Assembly (NCBI RefSeq): GCF_900451175.1
Contig: NZ_UGJJ01000002.1
Coordinates: 620,001 to 684,000, forward strand
Direction: 5' to 3'
Origin: Kingella potus
GTDB lineage: Bacteria; Pseudomonadota; Gammaproteobacteria; Burkholderiales; Neisseriaceae
Length of the DNA stretch: 64,000 nt
This document shows, one piece after another, positions 25,370-33,752 of this stretch; position 1 is the stretch's first letter, and each line of letters opens with the position of its first letter. The notes beneath the pieces were generated by a model. It saw nothing but the letters and a program-made list of their open reading frames with translations, was not told the origin of the DNA and did no database searches. Made by a program: the position numbers and the translations under genes.

Positions 25370-26116
25370 ATGAGTACACAGGATTTGGGCGGAAAAACCG
25401 CATTGGTAACAGGCGCATCACGCGGTATCGGCGCGGCGGTGGCCGACACGCTTGCCGCAGCAGGTGCGAAAGTCATCGGCACGGCCACAAGCGAATCCGG
25501 CGCGGCTGCCGTCGGCGGACGTTTGGCACAATGGGGTGGCGTGGGCAGGGTGTTGGATTCTGCCGCACCCGATACGATCGAAAACCTGGTTGCCGGCATC
25601 GAAAAAGAGTTCGGCAAACTCGATATTTTGGTCAATAACGCCGGCATCACGCGCGACAATCTGCTGATGCGCATGAAAGAAGAAGAGTGGGACGAGATTA
25701 TGCAGGTCAATCTGAAATCCGTCTTCCGTGCTTCCAAAGCGGTGTTGCGCGGCATGATGAAGCAGCGTTCCGGCCGCATCATCAACATCACGTCGGTAGT
25801 GGGCGTGATGGGCAACGCGGGTCAGGCCAACTACGCCGCCGCCAAAGCCGGCCTGATCGGGTTTTCCAAGTCGATGGCACGCGAAGTCGGCAGCAGGGGC
25901 ATTACCGTAAACTGCGTTGCCCCGGGCTTTATCGATACCGATATGACCCGCGCCCTGCCGGAAGAAACCCGCAAAATGTTTGAAGCGCAAACTGCGTTGG
26001 GCAGGTTTGGCGATGCGCAGGACATTGCCGACGCGGTGTTGTTCCTGGCTTCCGATCAGGGTAGGTACATCACCGGCCAAACGCTGCACGTAAACGGCGG
26101 TATGCTGATGCCTTGA
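25370..26116 (+). CDS. fabG: 3-oxoacyl-[acyl-carrier-protein] reductase
   Basis: An NADPH-dependent short-chain dehydrogenase of fatty-acid elongation. The 248 residues contain the TGASRGIG cofactor motif, NNAG, the catalytic Ser-Tyr-Lys (ITSVVG, NYAAAKAG) and the PGFIDTDMT loop. A TGATATAAG element at about 25325 may be an extended -10 promoter. It is divergent from dolP and followed by a DUS palindrome. Confidence 0.95.
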   Translation: MSTQDLGGKTALVTGASRGIGAAVADTLAAAGAKVIGTATSESGAAAVGGRLAQWGGVGRVLDSAAPDTIENLVAGIEKEFGKLDILVNNAGITRDNLLMRMKEEEWDEIMQVNLKSVFRASKAVLRGMMKQRSGRIINITSVVGVMGNAGQANYAAAKAGLIGFSKSMAREVGSRGITVNCVAPGFIDTDMTRALPEETRKMFEAQTALGRFGDAQDIADAVLFLASDQGRYITGQTLHVNGGMLMP

Positions 26117-26134
26117 TGCGCCGGATAGTTAAAG

Positions 26135-26175
26135 AGGCCGTCTGAAAACCTGCTTTGTGGGTTTTCAGACGGCCT
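26135..26175. terminator. Inverted DUS pair between fabG and mgtE
   Basis: DUS at 26135-26146 and inverse at 26164-26175. It can serve both convergent genes. Confidence 0.65.
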
Positions 26176-26204
26176 CTTGCTATTTGCGGCGCGGTTTGCA
26201 TGGT

Positions 26205-27638
26205 TTACATGAGGAATACGGTGGCCAGGCCGAGGAAAATCAGAAAGCCGCCGGAGTCGGTAACGGCGGTAATCAGTACCGAGCTGCCCAGCGCGGGATC
26301 GCGGCCGAGTTTTTCCATCGCGATGGGAATCAGCACGCCGACTGCGGCGGCCAGCAGCAGGTTGAGCGTCATTGCCGCCACCATTACCAGACCGATGCCG
26401 ATGCTGCCGTAGAGCGCGTAGGAAAGTGCGCCCATCACGCTGCCCCAGATGAGGCCGTTGGCCAGCGCAACGCCCACTTCTTTTTTCAACAGCCGCCCCG
26501 CCTGGATGTCGGCAAGCTGGCCGACGGCCATCGCCCGCACAATCATGGTGATGGTTTGGTTGCCCGAATTGCCGCCTATGCCCGCCACTATCGGCATCAG
26601 CGCGGCCAGGGCGACGATTTTCTGGATGCTGCCTTCAAACGCACCGATAACGCGGCTGGCAACAAAGGCGGTGCAGAGGTTTACCGCCAGCCAGGTCCAG
26701 CGGTTTTTGACCGAATCCCACACAGGGGCAAACAGGTCTTCTTCTTCCTGCAAACCGGCCATGTTCAAAATGTCGGCTTCCGACTCTTCGCGGATAACGT
26801 CCACCATTTCGTCGATGGTGATGCGGCCGATGAGTTTGCCTGATGCGTCGATAACGGGCGCGGTAACCAAGTCGTAACGCTCGAAAGCCTGCGCGGCTTC
26901 TTCCGCATCGTCTTCGGGCGAGAAACGCACCACGTCGGTGGCCATCACGTCGGCCACCAAATCTTCGGGATTGGAAATCAGCAGCTTGCGCACGGGCAGC
27001 ACGCCGATTAGTACGTCTTCTTCGTCAACGACGAAGATTTTGTCGGTATGGTCGGGCAGTGCGTCGAAGCGGCGCAGATAGCGCAGCACCACTTCGCAGG
27101 ACACGTCGGCACGCACGCTCACCGGCTCGAAGTCCATCAGCGCGCCGATGGTGCCGTCTTCGTAGGACATGGCGGCCTTGACCTGCTCGCGCTCTTCCTC
27201 GTCGCGCGTTTGCAGGGCTTCGTACACCACCTGGTGCGGCAGATCGTCGGCCAGCTCGGCCAGCTCGTCCGCATCCATATCCTCCACCGCCGCCAGCATT
27301 TCCTCGCGGTTCATCGCCTCGATCAGGGTTTCGCGCACCGCTTCGGACACTTCCAAAAGCACGTCGCCGTCGTCTTCCGGCCCGGCCAGCCGCCACACCA
27401 ATACGCGCTCTTTGGGCGGCAGCGATTCGAGCAGCGCGGCCATGTCGGCGGGATGCAGCTCGTGCAGGATGCCGGTCAGTTCGGACAGTTTGCCGTTGAG
27501 GGATGCGTCGGGGAGCGGTGCGTCGGCACGGATCTGTGCGTAAACCGGCAGCAGATCTTCGGCCAGCGCGTGTACGCGGTCGATGTCCAAATCGAGGCGC
27601 GGCGCGTCGGCGCGGTGGGCGGGGGAAGATGTGTTCAT
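26205..27638 (-). CDS. mgtE: Magnesium transporter MgtE
   Basis: A homodimeric Mg2+ channel of the inner membrane, 477 residues. The N domain (about 50-155) has the HPADMAALLESLPPKER repeat. Paired CBS domains (about 160-285) sense cytosolic Mg2+. Five membrane helices at about 310-475 include GIGGNSGNQTITMIVRAMA, whose PGGN-like loop forms the pore. Upstream sequence is GC-rich; I saw no M-box type riboswitch. Confidence 0.94.
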   Translation of the reverse strand: MNTSSPAHRADAPRLDLDIDRVHALAEDLLPVYAQIRADAPLPDASLNGKLSELTGILHELHPADMAALLESLPPKERVLVWRLAGPEDDGDVLLEVSEAVRETLIEAMNREEMLAAVEDMDADELAELADDLPHQVVYEALQTRDEEEREQVKAAMSYEDGTIGALMDFEPVSVRADVSCEVVLRYLRRFDALPDHTDKIFVVDEEDVLIGVLPVRKLLISNPEDLVADVMATDVVRFSPEDDAEEAAQAFERYDLVTAPVIDASGKLIGRITIDEMVDVIREESEADILNMAGLQEEEDLFAPVWDSVKNRWTWLAVNLCTAFVASRVIGAFEGSIQKIVALAALMPIVAGIGGNSGNQTITMIVRAMAVGQLADIQAGRLLKKEVGVALANGLIWGSVMGALSYALYGSIGIGLVMVAAMTLNLLLAAAVGVLIPIAMEKLGRDPALGSSVLITAVTDSGGFLIFLGLATVFLM

Positions 27639-27841
27639 GGATGCTCCGCCCGCGTGAAGGCGGCGGGGCGTTCAGCGGGATGTTTTAAAACCCGTATCCG
27701 CCTTTGCGGGCGGCGGATGCGATGGTTCGTATGTAAAAAAGAGATAAGGCGGGGGACGAGCCGGATGAGTCCATTTCTTGCGGCCTGCGGTGCAGGCGGG
27801 ATGGCCGTAAACGGGCGGTATTGTAGCACAAGGGGCGCATC

Positions 27842-27894
27842 AGGCCGTCTGAAAACGGGTTTTGCCGTGCCGCCGCCGCGTTTTCAGACGGCCT
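27842..27894. repeat. Inverted DUS pair in the mgtE upstream gap
   Basis: DUS at 27842-27853 and inverse at 27883-27894, with a 29-base GC-rich loop. It lies between divergent genes, so it is not an obvious terminator. Confidence 0.7.
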
Positions 27895-27942
27895 GATATG
27901 TTGCCTGCCGCCTACATTGCGGCAACTTTTTCTGACAAATCT

Positions 27943-27957
27943 TGATAATATTTACCA
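27943..27957 (+). promoter_or_regulatory. Possible Fur box
   Basis: TGATAATATTTACCA matches the 7-1-7 Fur consensus TGATAATnATTATCA at 12 of 14 defined positions. It is about 100 bases upstream of the exported-protein gene at 28059. The match is by eye and has not been tested against a matrix. Confidence 0.4.
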
Positions 27958-28058
27958 TTCGTGAAACAATATGCCCGTTACCGCTGCCCGGTGCGGCGGC
28001 GGCAATGTCTGTTTCTTAATCTTTTAATCTTTTCCCTACTATATAAGGAGAGAGCATT

Positions 28059-28751
28059 ATGAAAAAAACTTCCGTCCTGCTGGCCGCCGCCCTGGCTGCC
28101 GCGCCCTTTGCTTCCGCTGCCGATTTCAGCAACGTGCAGAAGCTCACCATCGACGGCAAACCCGCCCATCTGACCGAAACCTCCGCCCGCGTGCTGGCCA
28201 ACAAAGACTTCTCCGCACCCGAGCTGGTGGAAGACATTACCGACGGCCTGTCCGGCAAGAAAGTTCCCGGTTACAAAATCATGATTATGGGCCGCACCTA
28301 TTCTGCCGCAGCCGAAACCAAGCCGCCCAAAGAGGGTCAGACCCAGTGGCGCGAACAGACCTACGTCCACAGGGGCGTGAAGCTGTTTGTCGGCGTTCCC
28401 GTGGTTAAAGGCAAGCCCGATCCCGCCCATGCCCGTCTGATCAACATCGGCGTGGTGGACGACAACGGCGGCGACACGCCCCACTCGGCCGACGAGAAAA
28501 TCCGCCCCATCGGCAAGCAGCTGATGAACGAAAAAGCCGTGGTGGAAAAACCGTATCTGAAAATTACCGAACTCGAGCTGCCGAACATGAAAAAAGGCGA
28601 AGCCAGCGGCGGCGGCGTGAAGCTGCAAGCCGGTGCGGTGATCGACGGCAAAGTAGTGGAAACCAAGCTCGACAGCACCTTCACCCGTTTCTACACTGCC
28701 AAACCGACCAGCAGCGAGCCTTTCAAAGCCGATGCGCGTTTTGTGAAATAA
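28059..28751 (+). CDS. Exported protein of unknown function, about 23 kDa
   Basis: A 230-residue protein with a clear signal peptide (MKKTSVLLAAALAAAPFASA, cut before ADF). The mature part is Lys-rich, lacks cysteine and has no membrane segment, so it is a soluble periplasmic or secreted protein. I see no domain I can name. The ribosome site TAAGGAGAG lies about ten bases upstream. A possible Fur box upstream would make it iron-repressed. A DUS palindrome ends the unit. Confidence 0.75.
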   Translation: MKKTSVLLAAALAAAPFASAADFSNVQKLTIDGKPAHLTETSARVLANKDFSAPELVEDITDGLSGKKVPGYKIMIMGRTYSAAAETKPPKEGQTQWREQTYVHRGVKLFVGVPVVKGKPDPAHARLINIGVVDDNGGDTPHSADEKIRPIGKQLMNEKAVVEKPYLKITELELPNMKKGEASGGGVKLQAGAVIDGKVVETKLDSTFTRFYTAKPTSSEPFKADARFVK

Positions 28752-28776
28752 AGCGGTTGGCATGACAGCATGACAG

Positions 28777-28807
28777 AGGCCGTCTGAAAACGTTTTTCAG
28801 ACGGCCT
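28777..28807. terminator. Inverted DUS pair between convergent genes
   Basis: DUS at 28777-28788 and inverse at 28796-28807, only seven bases of loop. It serves the exported-protein gene and the acyltransferase gene, which converge. Confidence 0.68.
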
Positions 28808-28822
28808 CCTGCTTTTTGCGCC

Positions 28823-29560
28823 TTACTGCGGCGGCGTGTCTTTGGCGGCCATCGGCCCTTTGCCGTTGATTTCCTGCTGCCGCGCCTCTATCCATTCCTC
28901 GCAGCGGCGCATCAGCTCGGCCTCGCTGCCGCTGCCGTAGGGAATGGGTTCGCCGACAATCACGTCCACCGTGCCGGAATATTTGAGAAACGAATCTTTC
29001 GGCCAAAACTCGCCGCTGTTGAGGGCAACGGGCACAATGTCCATTTCAAACAGCTTCGCCATCCGTGCCGCGCCGCTTTTGTAGCGTCCCTGTGCGCCCG
29101 GGGCAACGCGCGTGCCTTCGGGGAAAATCGTGATCCAGTAGCCCTCGTCGCGCCGCGCCCGCCCCTGTTTGGCAAGCTGGGTGCTGGCCTGCGCGCTGCC
29201 GCGCTCGATGCCTATGGTTTTGACGATTTTCAAGCCCCAGCCGAAAAAGGGTATTTTAAACAGCTCGCGTTTGGCGACAAACACCTGTGGCGGAAAGATT
29301 TCCTGCAAGGCCAGCGTTTCCCACCCGCTCTGGTGTTTGGCGCAGATGATGGCGGGACGCGCGGGAATGTTTTCCGCGCCGGTGAGGCGGTATTTCAGGC
29401 CGACGACGTGCTTGAGCGACCACATCAGCACTTTCACCCACTGCCGCGCGACAAAGTGTGCGCCGTTGGGAACGGGCGCGGCCAGCAGGATAAACGGAAA
29501 CATGGAAATCAGGCTGGCGACGAGTATCAGCCAGTGCAGAAGGTTACGCGCCAGCAGCAT
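28823..29560 (-). CDS. 1-acyl-sn-glycerol-3-phosphate acyltransferase (PlsC-like)
   Basis: Inner-membrane acyltransferase of the lysophosphatidate family, 245 residues, acylating position 2 in phospholipid synthesis. It has an N-terminal membrane helix. Motif I reads KHQSGWE near residue 76, that is H-x4-E in place of the usual H-x4-D; this variant is seen in a subset of proteobacterial homologues. Motif III is FPEGTR near 149. It overlaps gmhB by 17 bases, which points to coupled expression. A second paralogue is at 60690. Confidence 0.85.
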   Translation of the reverse strand: MLLARNLLHWLILVASLISMFPFILLAAPVPNGAHFVARQWVKVLMWSLKHVVGLKYRLTGAENIPARPAIICAKHQSGWETLALQEIFPPQVFVAKRELFKIPFFGWGLKIVKTIGIERGSAQASTQLAKQGRARRDEGYWITIFPEGTRVAPGAQGRYKSGAARMAKLFEMDIVPVALNSGEFWPKDSFLKYSGTVDVIVGEPIPYGSGSEAELMRRCEEWIEARQQEINGKGPMAAKDTPPQ

Positions 29561-30125
29561 GGCCTGCCTCCTCGTTCTGCCGCTGCCGCTCCATCAGATA
29601 TTGGGCGAAGGCGGAAAGGTTGTCGAACACCTGCGTGCCCTGCGGCAGCCTGTCTGCCGATTCGGCCAGCGTTTTTTTCCCTTTGCCGCTCAGCACCAGC
29701 ACCGGACGGCAGCCCGCGCCCGCCGCAGCCTGTACGTCGCGCAGGCTGTCGCCCGCCATATAGGTGTCGGCCGCCTTGGCGTTGAAGCGGGCGAGAATGT
29801 CCTCCACCATGCCGCTTTGGGGCTTGCGGCAGTTGCATTCGGCGGCGGCGGTATGCGGGCAGAACCAGATGCCGTCGATTTCGCCGCCCGCCTGCCGCAC
29901 CAGCTTGTGCATTTTGGCGTGCATCTCGTTCAACTGCTGCATCGTGAAAAAACCACGCCCGATACCCGATTGGTTGGTGGCAACGGCGATGGTGTAGCCC
30001 GCCTGCGTGAGAAAGGCGATTGCGTCCATACTGCCATCGAGCGGCACCCACTCGTCGGCGGACTTGACGAAATCGTCGCGGTCTTGGTTGATTACGCCGT
30101 CGCGGTCGAGAATAATCAGTTTCAT
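29544..30125 (-). CDS. gmhB: D-glycero-beta-D-manno-heptose-1,7-bisphosphate 7-phosphatase
   Basis: A HAD-family phosphatase of the ADP-heptose pathway for lipooligosaccharide core. It has 193 residues from the ATG at 30125. The DxD motif is D7/D9 (ILDRDGVIN); ATNQSGIGRG and the zinc-binding cysteine/histidine cluster (CPHTAAAECNCRKP) follow. AGDSLRDVQAA is motif IV. The upstream in-frame extension to 30494 crosses the gap and is rejected. It is the first gene of the pair with the acyltransferase. Confidence 0.93.
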   Translation of the reverse strand: MKLIILDRDGVINQDRDDFVKSADEWVPLDGSMDAIAFLTQAGYTIAVATNQSGIGRGFFTMQQLNEMHAKMHKLVRQAGGEIDGIWFCPHTAAAECNCRKPQSGMVEDILARFNAKAADTYMAGDSLRDVQAAAGAGCRPVLVLSGKGKKTLAESADRLPQGTQVFDNLSAFAQYLMERQRQNEEAGHAAGA

Positions 30126-30318
30126 GAAAGGCTTTCGGAAAAAAATGCTGCGGCATTGTAGGCTGCGGACGCGCCCTGTCAAGACAGGCCGTCTGAAAAG
30201 GCCATTTGGCCGCACTGCCGCCCGTCCCGCTTCCGCGCCCGTTTTCGGACGGCCTGCCGCAAAACGTCCAAGCACCGTATAATATGCCGCCGAAATCATT
30301 CGAAGATTGGAAACAGCT

Positions 30319-30996
30319 ATGCGCCTCAACCGACAGTCCGCCCTGCGCCGTACCAACATCCTCGCCCCCGTCAGCCTGGTCTGCGGCATACTTGCGTGGA
30401 CGCTGCTCCCCTTCTTTGCCGCCCTCGCCGCCATGTTTTGCGGCCACGTTGCCCATGCCAAAAGCAAACGGCTCAACGTCGGCGGGCGCGGCATGGCGAT
30501 GGCCGGTATGGTACTCGGCTACTCCGGACTGGCCGCCGCCGCCATCCTCTTCGGCGCATGGGTGGCCTTGCCCGAGGGCAAAAGCCTGTTCGGCGGCAGC
30601 GGCAAGGACAAGCCTGCCGTAACGGAACACAGGCCGTCTGAAAGGCCGTTTGCCATAAAGCCCGCCGCACCCAAATCCTCCGTTGAGAAGCCCCTGCCCG
30701 CCGTTATCCCGCCGCAGGCGGAGGTTATTCTCGCCGCACAGAAAACCGTGGCCGAACGGCTGCAAAACGGCGAGCCGCTCGACGAAATCAACGAAAGTTT
30801 CGTTCAAGCCGAAGACCGCAACAGCCATTGGCAGAGCATCGAAGCCAAACAGGGCAGCATCATCGTTACCCCCAAGCCCGACAAACACGGCTTCTCCCGC
30901 CAAATCATCCTGCTGTCCGCGCAGGAAGAAGGGCGGCTTACCTGGTCGTGCATCGGCGAATTGGAAGAAGCGGTCGAGCAGACCGTCTGCCGCTGA
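30319..30996 (+). CDS. DUF4190 membrane protein with pilin-like C-terminal region
   Basis: It has 225 residues from the ATG at 30319. Residues about 10-85 hold two hydrophobic helices around the loop AKSKRLNVGGRGMAMAGMV, the DUF4190 pattern. A Pro/Lys linker follows and contains an in-frame DUS (HRPSERPF). The last 60 residues (GSIIVTP...LTWSCIGELEEAV...CR) look like the C-terminal beta-sheet and disulfide loop of type IV pilins and minor pilins. The function is unknown; a part in pilus or surface biology is inference. The DUF4190 call is better supported than the pilin resemblance. Confidence 0.7.
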   Translation: MRLNRQSALRRTNILAPVSLVCGILAWTLLPFFAALAAMFCGHVAHAKSKRLNVGGRGMAMAGMVLGYSGLAAAAILFGAWVALPEGKSLFGGSGKDKPAVTEHRPSERPFAIKPAAPKSSVEKPLPAVIPPQAEVILAAQKTVAERLQNGEPLDEINESFVQAEDRNSHWQSIEAKQGSIIVTPKPDKHGFSRQIILLSAQEEGRLTWSCIGELEEAVEQTVCR

Positions 30997-31160
30997 AGCC
31001 GGGCGGCCGGACGATACTTGTCCGCCGCCGTACTTGAAAAAACGCCTGCCGCCGCCATAATGGCGGCCTTTGCGGCAACGCCCCTGCGGTGCAGGCAAAC
31101 TCCCATCCGTTTTTACCAACCCGCCGTTTTCAGACGGCCCAACTTAAAGCGAGAGCAAAC

Positions 31161-31640
31161 ATGAGCGAGCAAGAAAACAAACAGGAAAACAGCAAACAGG
31201 ACAATCAGGCCGAAGCGCAACCTGTTTTCAGCGTTGAAAAAATCTATGTCAAAGACCTGTCCCTCGAAGTGCCGCACGCGCCGCAGATCTTCCTCGAACA
31301 GGGCGAGCCCAATGTCGAAATGCGCATTTCCACCCAGAGCGACAAGCTGGAAGAGGGCTACTACAACGTTGCCGTAACCGTAACCGTAACCGCCCGTCTC
31401 GGCGAAGAGCGCGTCATGTTCCTCAACGAAGTAACCCAAAGCGGCATCTTCCGTCTGGAAAACATCCCCGCAGACGACGAAAAACTGCTGCTGGGCGTGG
31501 CCTGTCCGAACATTCTGTTCCCGTATGCCCGCGAAACCGTCTCCTCCACCATTACCCGCGCCGGTTTCCCGCCCGTCATCCTTGCCCCGATCAACTTCGA
31601 GGCAATGTTCCAACAGCAGCAGGAACAGGGCAACGCTTAA
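31161..31640 (+). CDS. secB: Protein-export chaperone SecB
   Basis: A cytoplasmic tetrameric chaperone that holds preproteins unfolded and delivers them to SecA. It has 159 residues from the ATG at 31161 (MSEQENKQENSKQDNQ); an upstream in-frame ATG at 31089 is rejected. Core patterns are FSVEKIYVKDLSLEVPHAP and GVACPNILFPYARE, with GFPPVILAPINFEAMF near the end. Confidence 0.96.
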   Translation: MSEQENKQENSKQDNQAEAQPVFSVEKIYVKDLSLEVPHAPQIFLEQGEPNVEMRISTQSDKLEEGYYNVAVTVTVTARLGEERVMFLNEVTQSGIFRLENIPADDEKLLLGVACPNILFPYARETVSSTITRAGFPPVILAPINFEAMFQQQQEQGNA

Positions 31641-31662
31641 ACCGCGCCGCCGCGCCGGTAAC

Positions 31663-31702
31663 AGGCCGTCTGAAAACCCGTTTCGAGGTTTTCAGACGGC
31701 CT
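31663..31702 (+). terminator. Inverted DUS pair behind secB
   Basis: DUS at 31663-31674 and inverse at 31691-31702. An additional outward-facing pair is at 31773-31805, before the ABC transporter gene. Confidence 0.65.
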
Positions 31703-31827
31703 TTCGTATGGCGTTGCCGCCGCCGCTTTTGCCGCATGGGCTTTTCCCGTAGAATGCCGCCTTTGTTTTGTATTCAGACGGCCTCGGACGCAGAGGCCGT
31801 CTGAAAACGTATTGGTAAAGCAGATTA

Positions 31828-33672
31828 ATGATTAAAAAAATATTTTCTTGGTTTGAAAGCCGCATCGAAACCTATCCCGACGAAGTGTCGCTGCGGCCGG
31901 GGAAAACGCTGTTTCCCTTTATGTGGTCGGCCACCGAGGGCGTGCGCAAGTGGATTCTGATACTCGCGCTGATGACGGCGGGCATCGGCGTGATGGAAGC
32001 GCTGCTGTTTCAGTTTATGGGCAAGGTGGTGGACTGGCTGGGCAGATACACGCCCGAGACGCTGTTTGCCGAAAAGGGCTGGCAGCTTGCCGCAATGGCG
32101 GGCATGATGGTGTTCGGCGTGCTGTGGATATTCGTTACTTCCAACGTGCGCCTGCAAACCTTGCAGGGCGTGTTTCCCATGCGCCTGCGCTGGAATTTCC
32201 ACCGTCTGATGCTGGGGCAGAGCCTCGGTTTTTACCAAGACGAATTTGCCGGACGCGTGTCGGCCAAAGTAATGCAGACCGCGCTCGCGCTGCGCGACGT
32301 GGTGATGACCGTGGCCGATATGGTGGTGTATGTGCTGGTGTACTTCATCACTTCCGGCGTGATTCTGATCGCGCTCGACGGCTGGCTGCTGCTGCCTTTT
32401 GCCGGCTGGCTGGTCGGCTTTGTGCTGGTGATGAAGCTCTTGATTCCCAAGCTGGGCAAAACCGCCGCCGCGCAGGCCGACGCGCGTTCGCTGATGACCG
32501 GCCGCATCACCGATGCCTATTCCAATATCACCACGGTCAAGCTCTTCTCCCACGGCGCGCGCGAAGCGGCCTACGCCAAGCAGTCGATGGAAGAATTTAT
32601 GCTGACGGTACACGCGCAGATGCGGCTGGCGACGCTGCTGCACACATGCAGCTTCATCGTGAACACCTCGCTCACGCTCTCCACCGCCGCGCTGGGCATC
32701 TGGCTCTGGCATCAGGGGCAGGTGGGCGTGGGCGCGGTGGCCACGGCAACCGCAATGGCCCTGCGCGTCAACGGCCTGTCGCAATACATCATGTGGGAAT
32801 CCGCCCGCCTGTTTGAAAACATCGGCACGGTGTCCGACGGCATGGACACGCTCTCCAAACCGCAGACGATTTTGGACAAACCCGCCGCGCTGCCGCTCAA
32901 AGTGGGCGCGGGCGAAATCAAGTTCGACCACGTCGATTTCTCCTACGAAGCAGGCAAGCCCCTGCTCAACGGTTTCAACCTCACCATCAAACCGGGTGAA
33001 AAAGTCGGCCTTATCGGCCGCAGCGGCGCGGGCAAATCCACCATTGTGAACCTGCTGCTGCGCTTTTACGAGCCGCAAAGCGGCACCATCACCATCGACG
33101 GGCAAAACATCAACGACGTTACCCAAGAAAGCCTGCGCGCCCAAATCGGCCTGGTAACGCAGGACACCTCGCTGCTGCACCGCTCCGTGCGCGACAACAT
33201 CGTGTACGGCCGCCCCGATGCCACCGACGAAGAAATGTTTTCCGCCGCCGAACGCGCCGAAGCCGCCGGCTTTATCCCCAACCTGTCCGATGCCAAAGGG
33301 CGGCGCGGCTACGATGCCCATGTGGGCGAGCGCGGCGTGAAACTTTCCGGCGGCCAGCGGCAGCGCATCGCCATTGCCCGCGTGATGCTCAAAGACGCAC
33401 CGATACTGCTGCTGGACGAAGCCACCAGCGCACTTGATTCCGAAGTGGAAGCCGCCATTCAGGAAAGCCTCGACAAAATGATGGACGGCAAAACCGTTAT
33501 CGCCATCGCCCACCGCCTCTCCACTATCGCCGCGATGGACAGGCTCATCGTGCTGGACAAAGGCCGCATCGTCGAAGAAGGCAGCCACACCGAACTTTTG
33601 GCGCAAAACGGCCTCTACGCCAAACTGTGGTCGCGCCAGAGCGGCGGCTTTTTGAGCGGGCACCACGATTAG
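31828..33672 (+). CDS. ABC exporter, fused membrane and ATPase domains
   Basis: A 614-residue half-transporter that would dimerise in the inner membrane. Six helices span about residues 40-310. The nucleotide-binding domain has Walker A GRSGAGKST, the signature LSGGQRQRIAIAR, Walker B ILLLDEATSALD and the H-loop AHRLST. The substrate cannot be read from the sequence; it is of the multidrug/lipid exporter type. It stands alone between DUS palindromes. Confidence 0.9.
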   Translation: MIKKIFSWFESRIETYPDEVSLRPGKTLFPFMWSATEGVRKWILILALMTAGIGVMEALLFQFMGKVVDWLGRYTPETLFAEKGWQLAAMAGMMVFGVLWIFVTSNVRLQTLQGVFPMRLRWNFHRLMLGQSLGFYQDEFAGRVSAKVMQTALALRDVVMTVADMVVYVLVYFITSGVILIALDGWLLLPFAGWLVGFVLVMKLLIPKLGKTAAAQADARSLMTGRITDAYSNITTVKLFSHGAREAAYAKQSMEEFMLTVHAQMRLATLLHTCSFIVNTSLTLSTAALGIWLWHQGQVGVGAVATATAMALRVNGLSQYIMWESARLFENIGTVSDGMDTLSKPQTILDKPAALPLKVGAGEIKFDHVDFSYEAGKPLLNGFNLTIKPGEKVGLIGRSGAGKSTIVNLLLRFYEPQSGTITIDGQNINDVTQESLRAQIGLVTQDTSLLHRSVRDNIVYGRPDATDEEMFSAAERAEAAGFIPNLSDAKGRRGYDAHVGERGVKLSGGQRQRIAIARVMLKDAPILLLDEATSALDSEVEAAIQESLDKMMDGKTVIAIAHRLSTIAAMDRLIVLDKGRIVEEGSHTELLAQNGLYAKLWSRQSGGFLSGHHD

Positions 33673-33684
33673 GCGCAAGGCGGG

Positions 33685-33724
33685 AGGCCGTCTGAAAACA
33701 CGAAACAGCCTGTTCAGACGGCCT
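33685..33724 (+). terminator. Inverted DUS pair behind the ABC exporter
   Basis: DUS at 33685-33696 and inverse at 33713-33724; the pairing extends outward to CGGG/CCCG. Confidence 0.68.
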
Positions 33725-33752
33725 CCCGCCTGTCAAAACAAAGGGAAACGCA

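Larger units (their letters stand above)
27639..28058. other. Divergent intergenic region, mgtE to the exported protein gene
   Basis: Holds an inverted DUS pair (27842-27894) and, on the right, an AT-rich regulatory stretch with a possible Fur box (27943-27957). No supported coding sequence. Confidence 0.65.
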
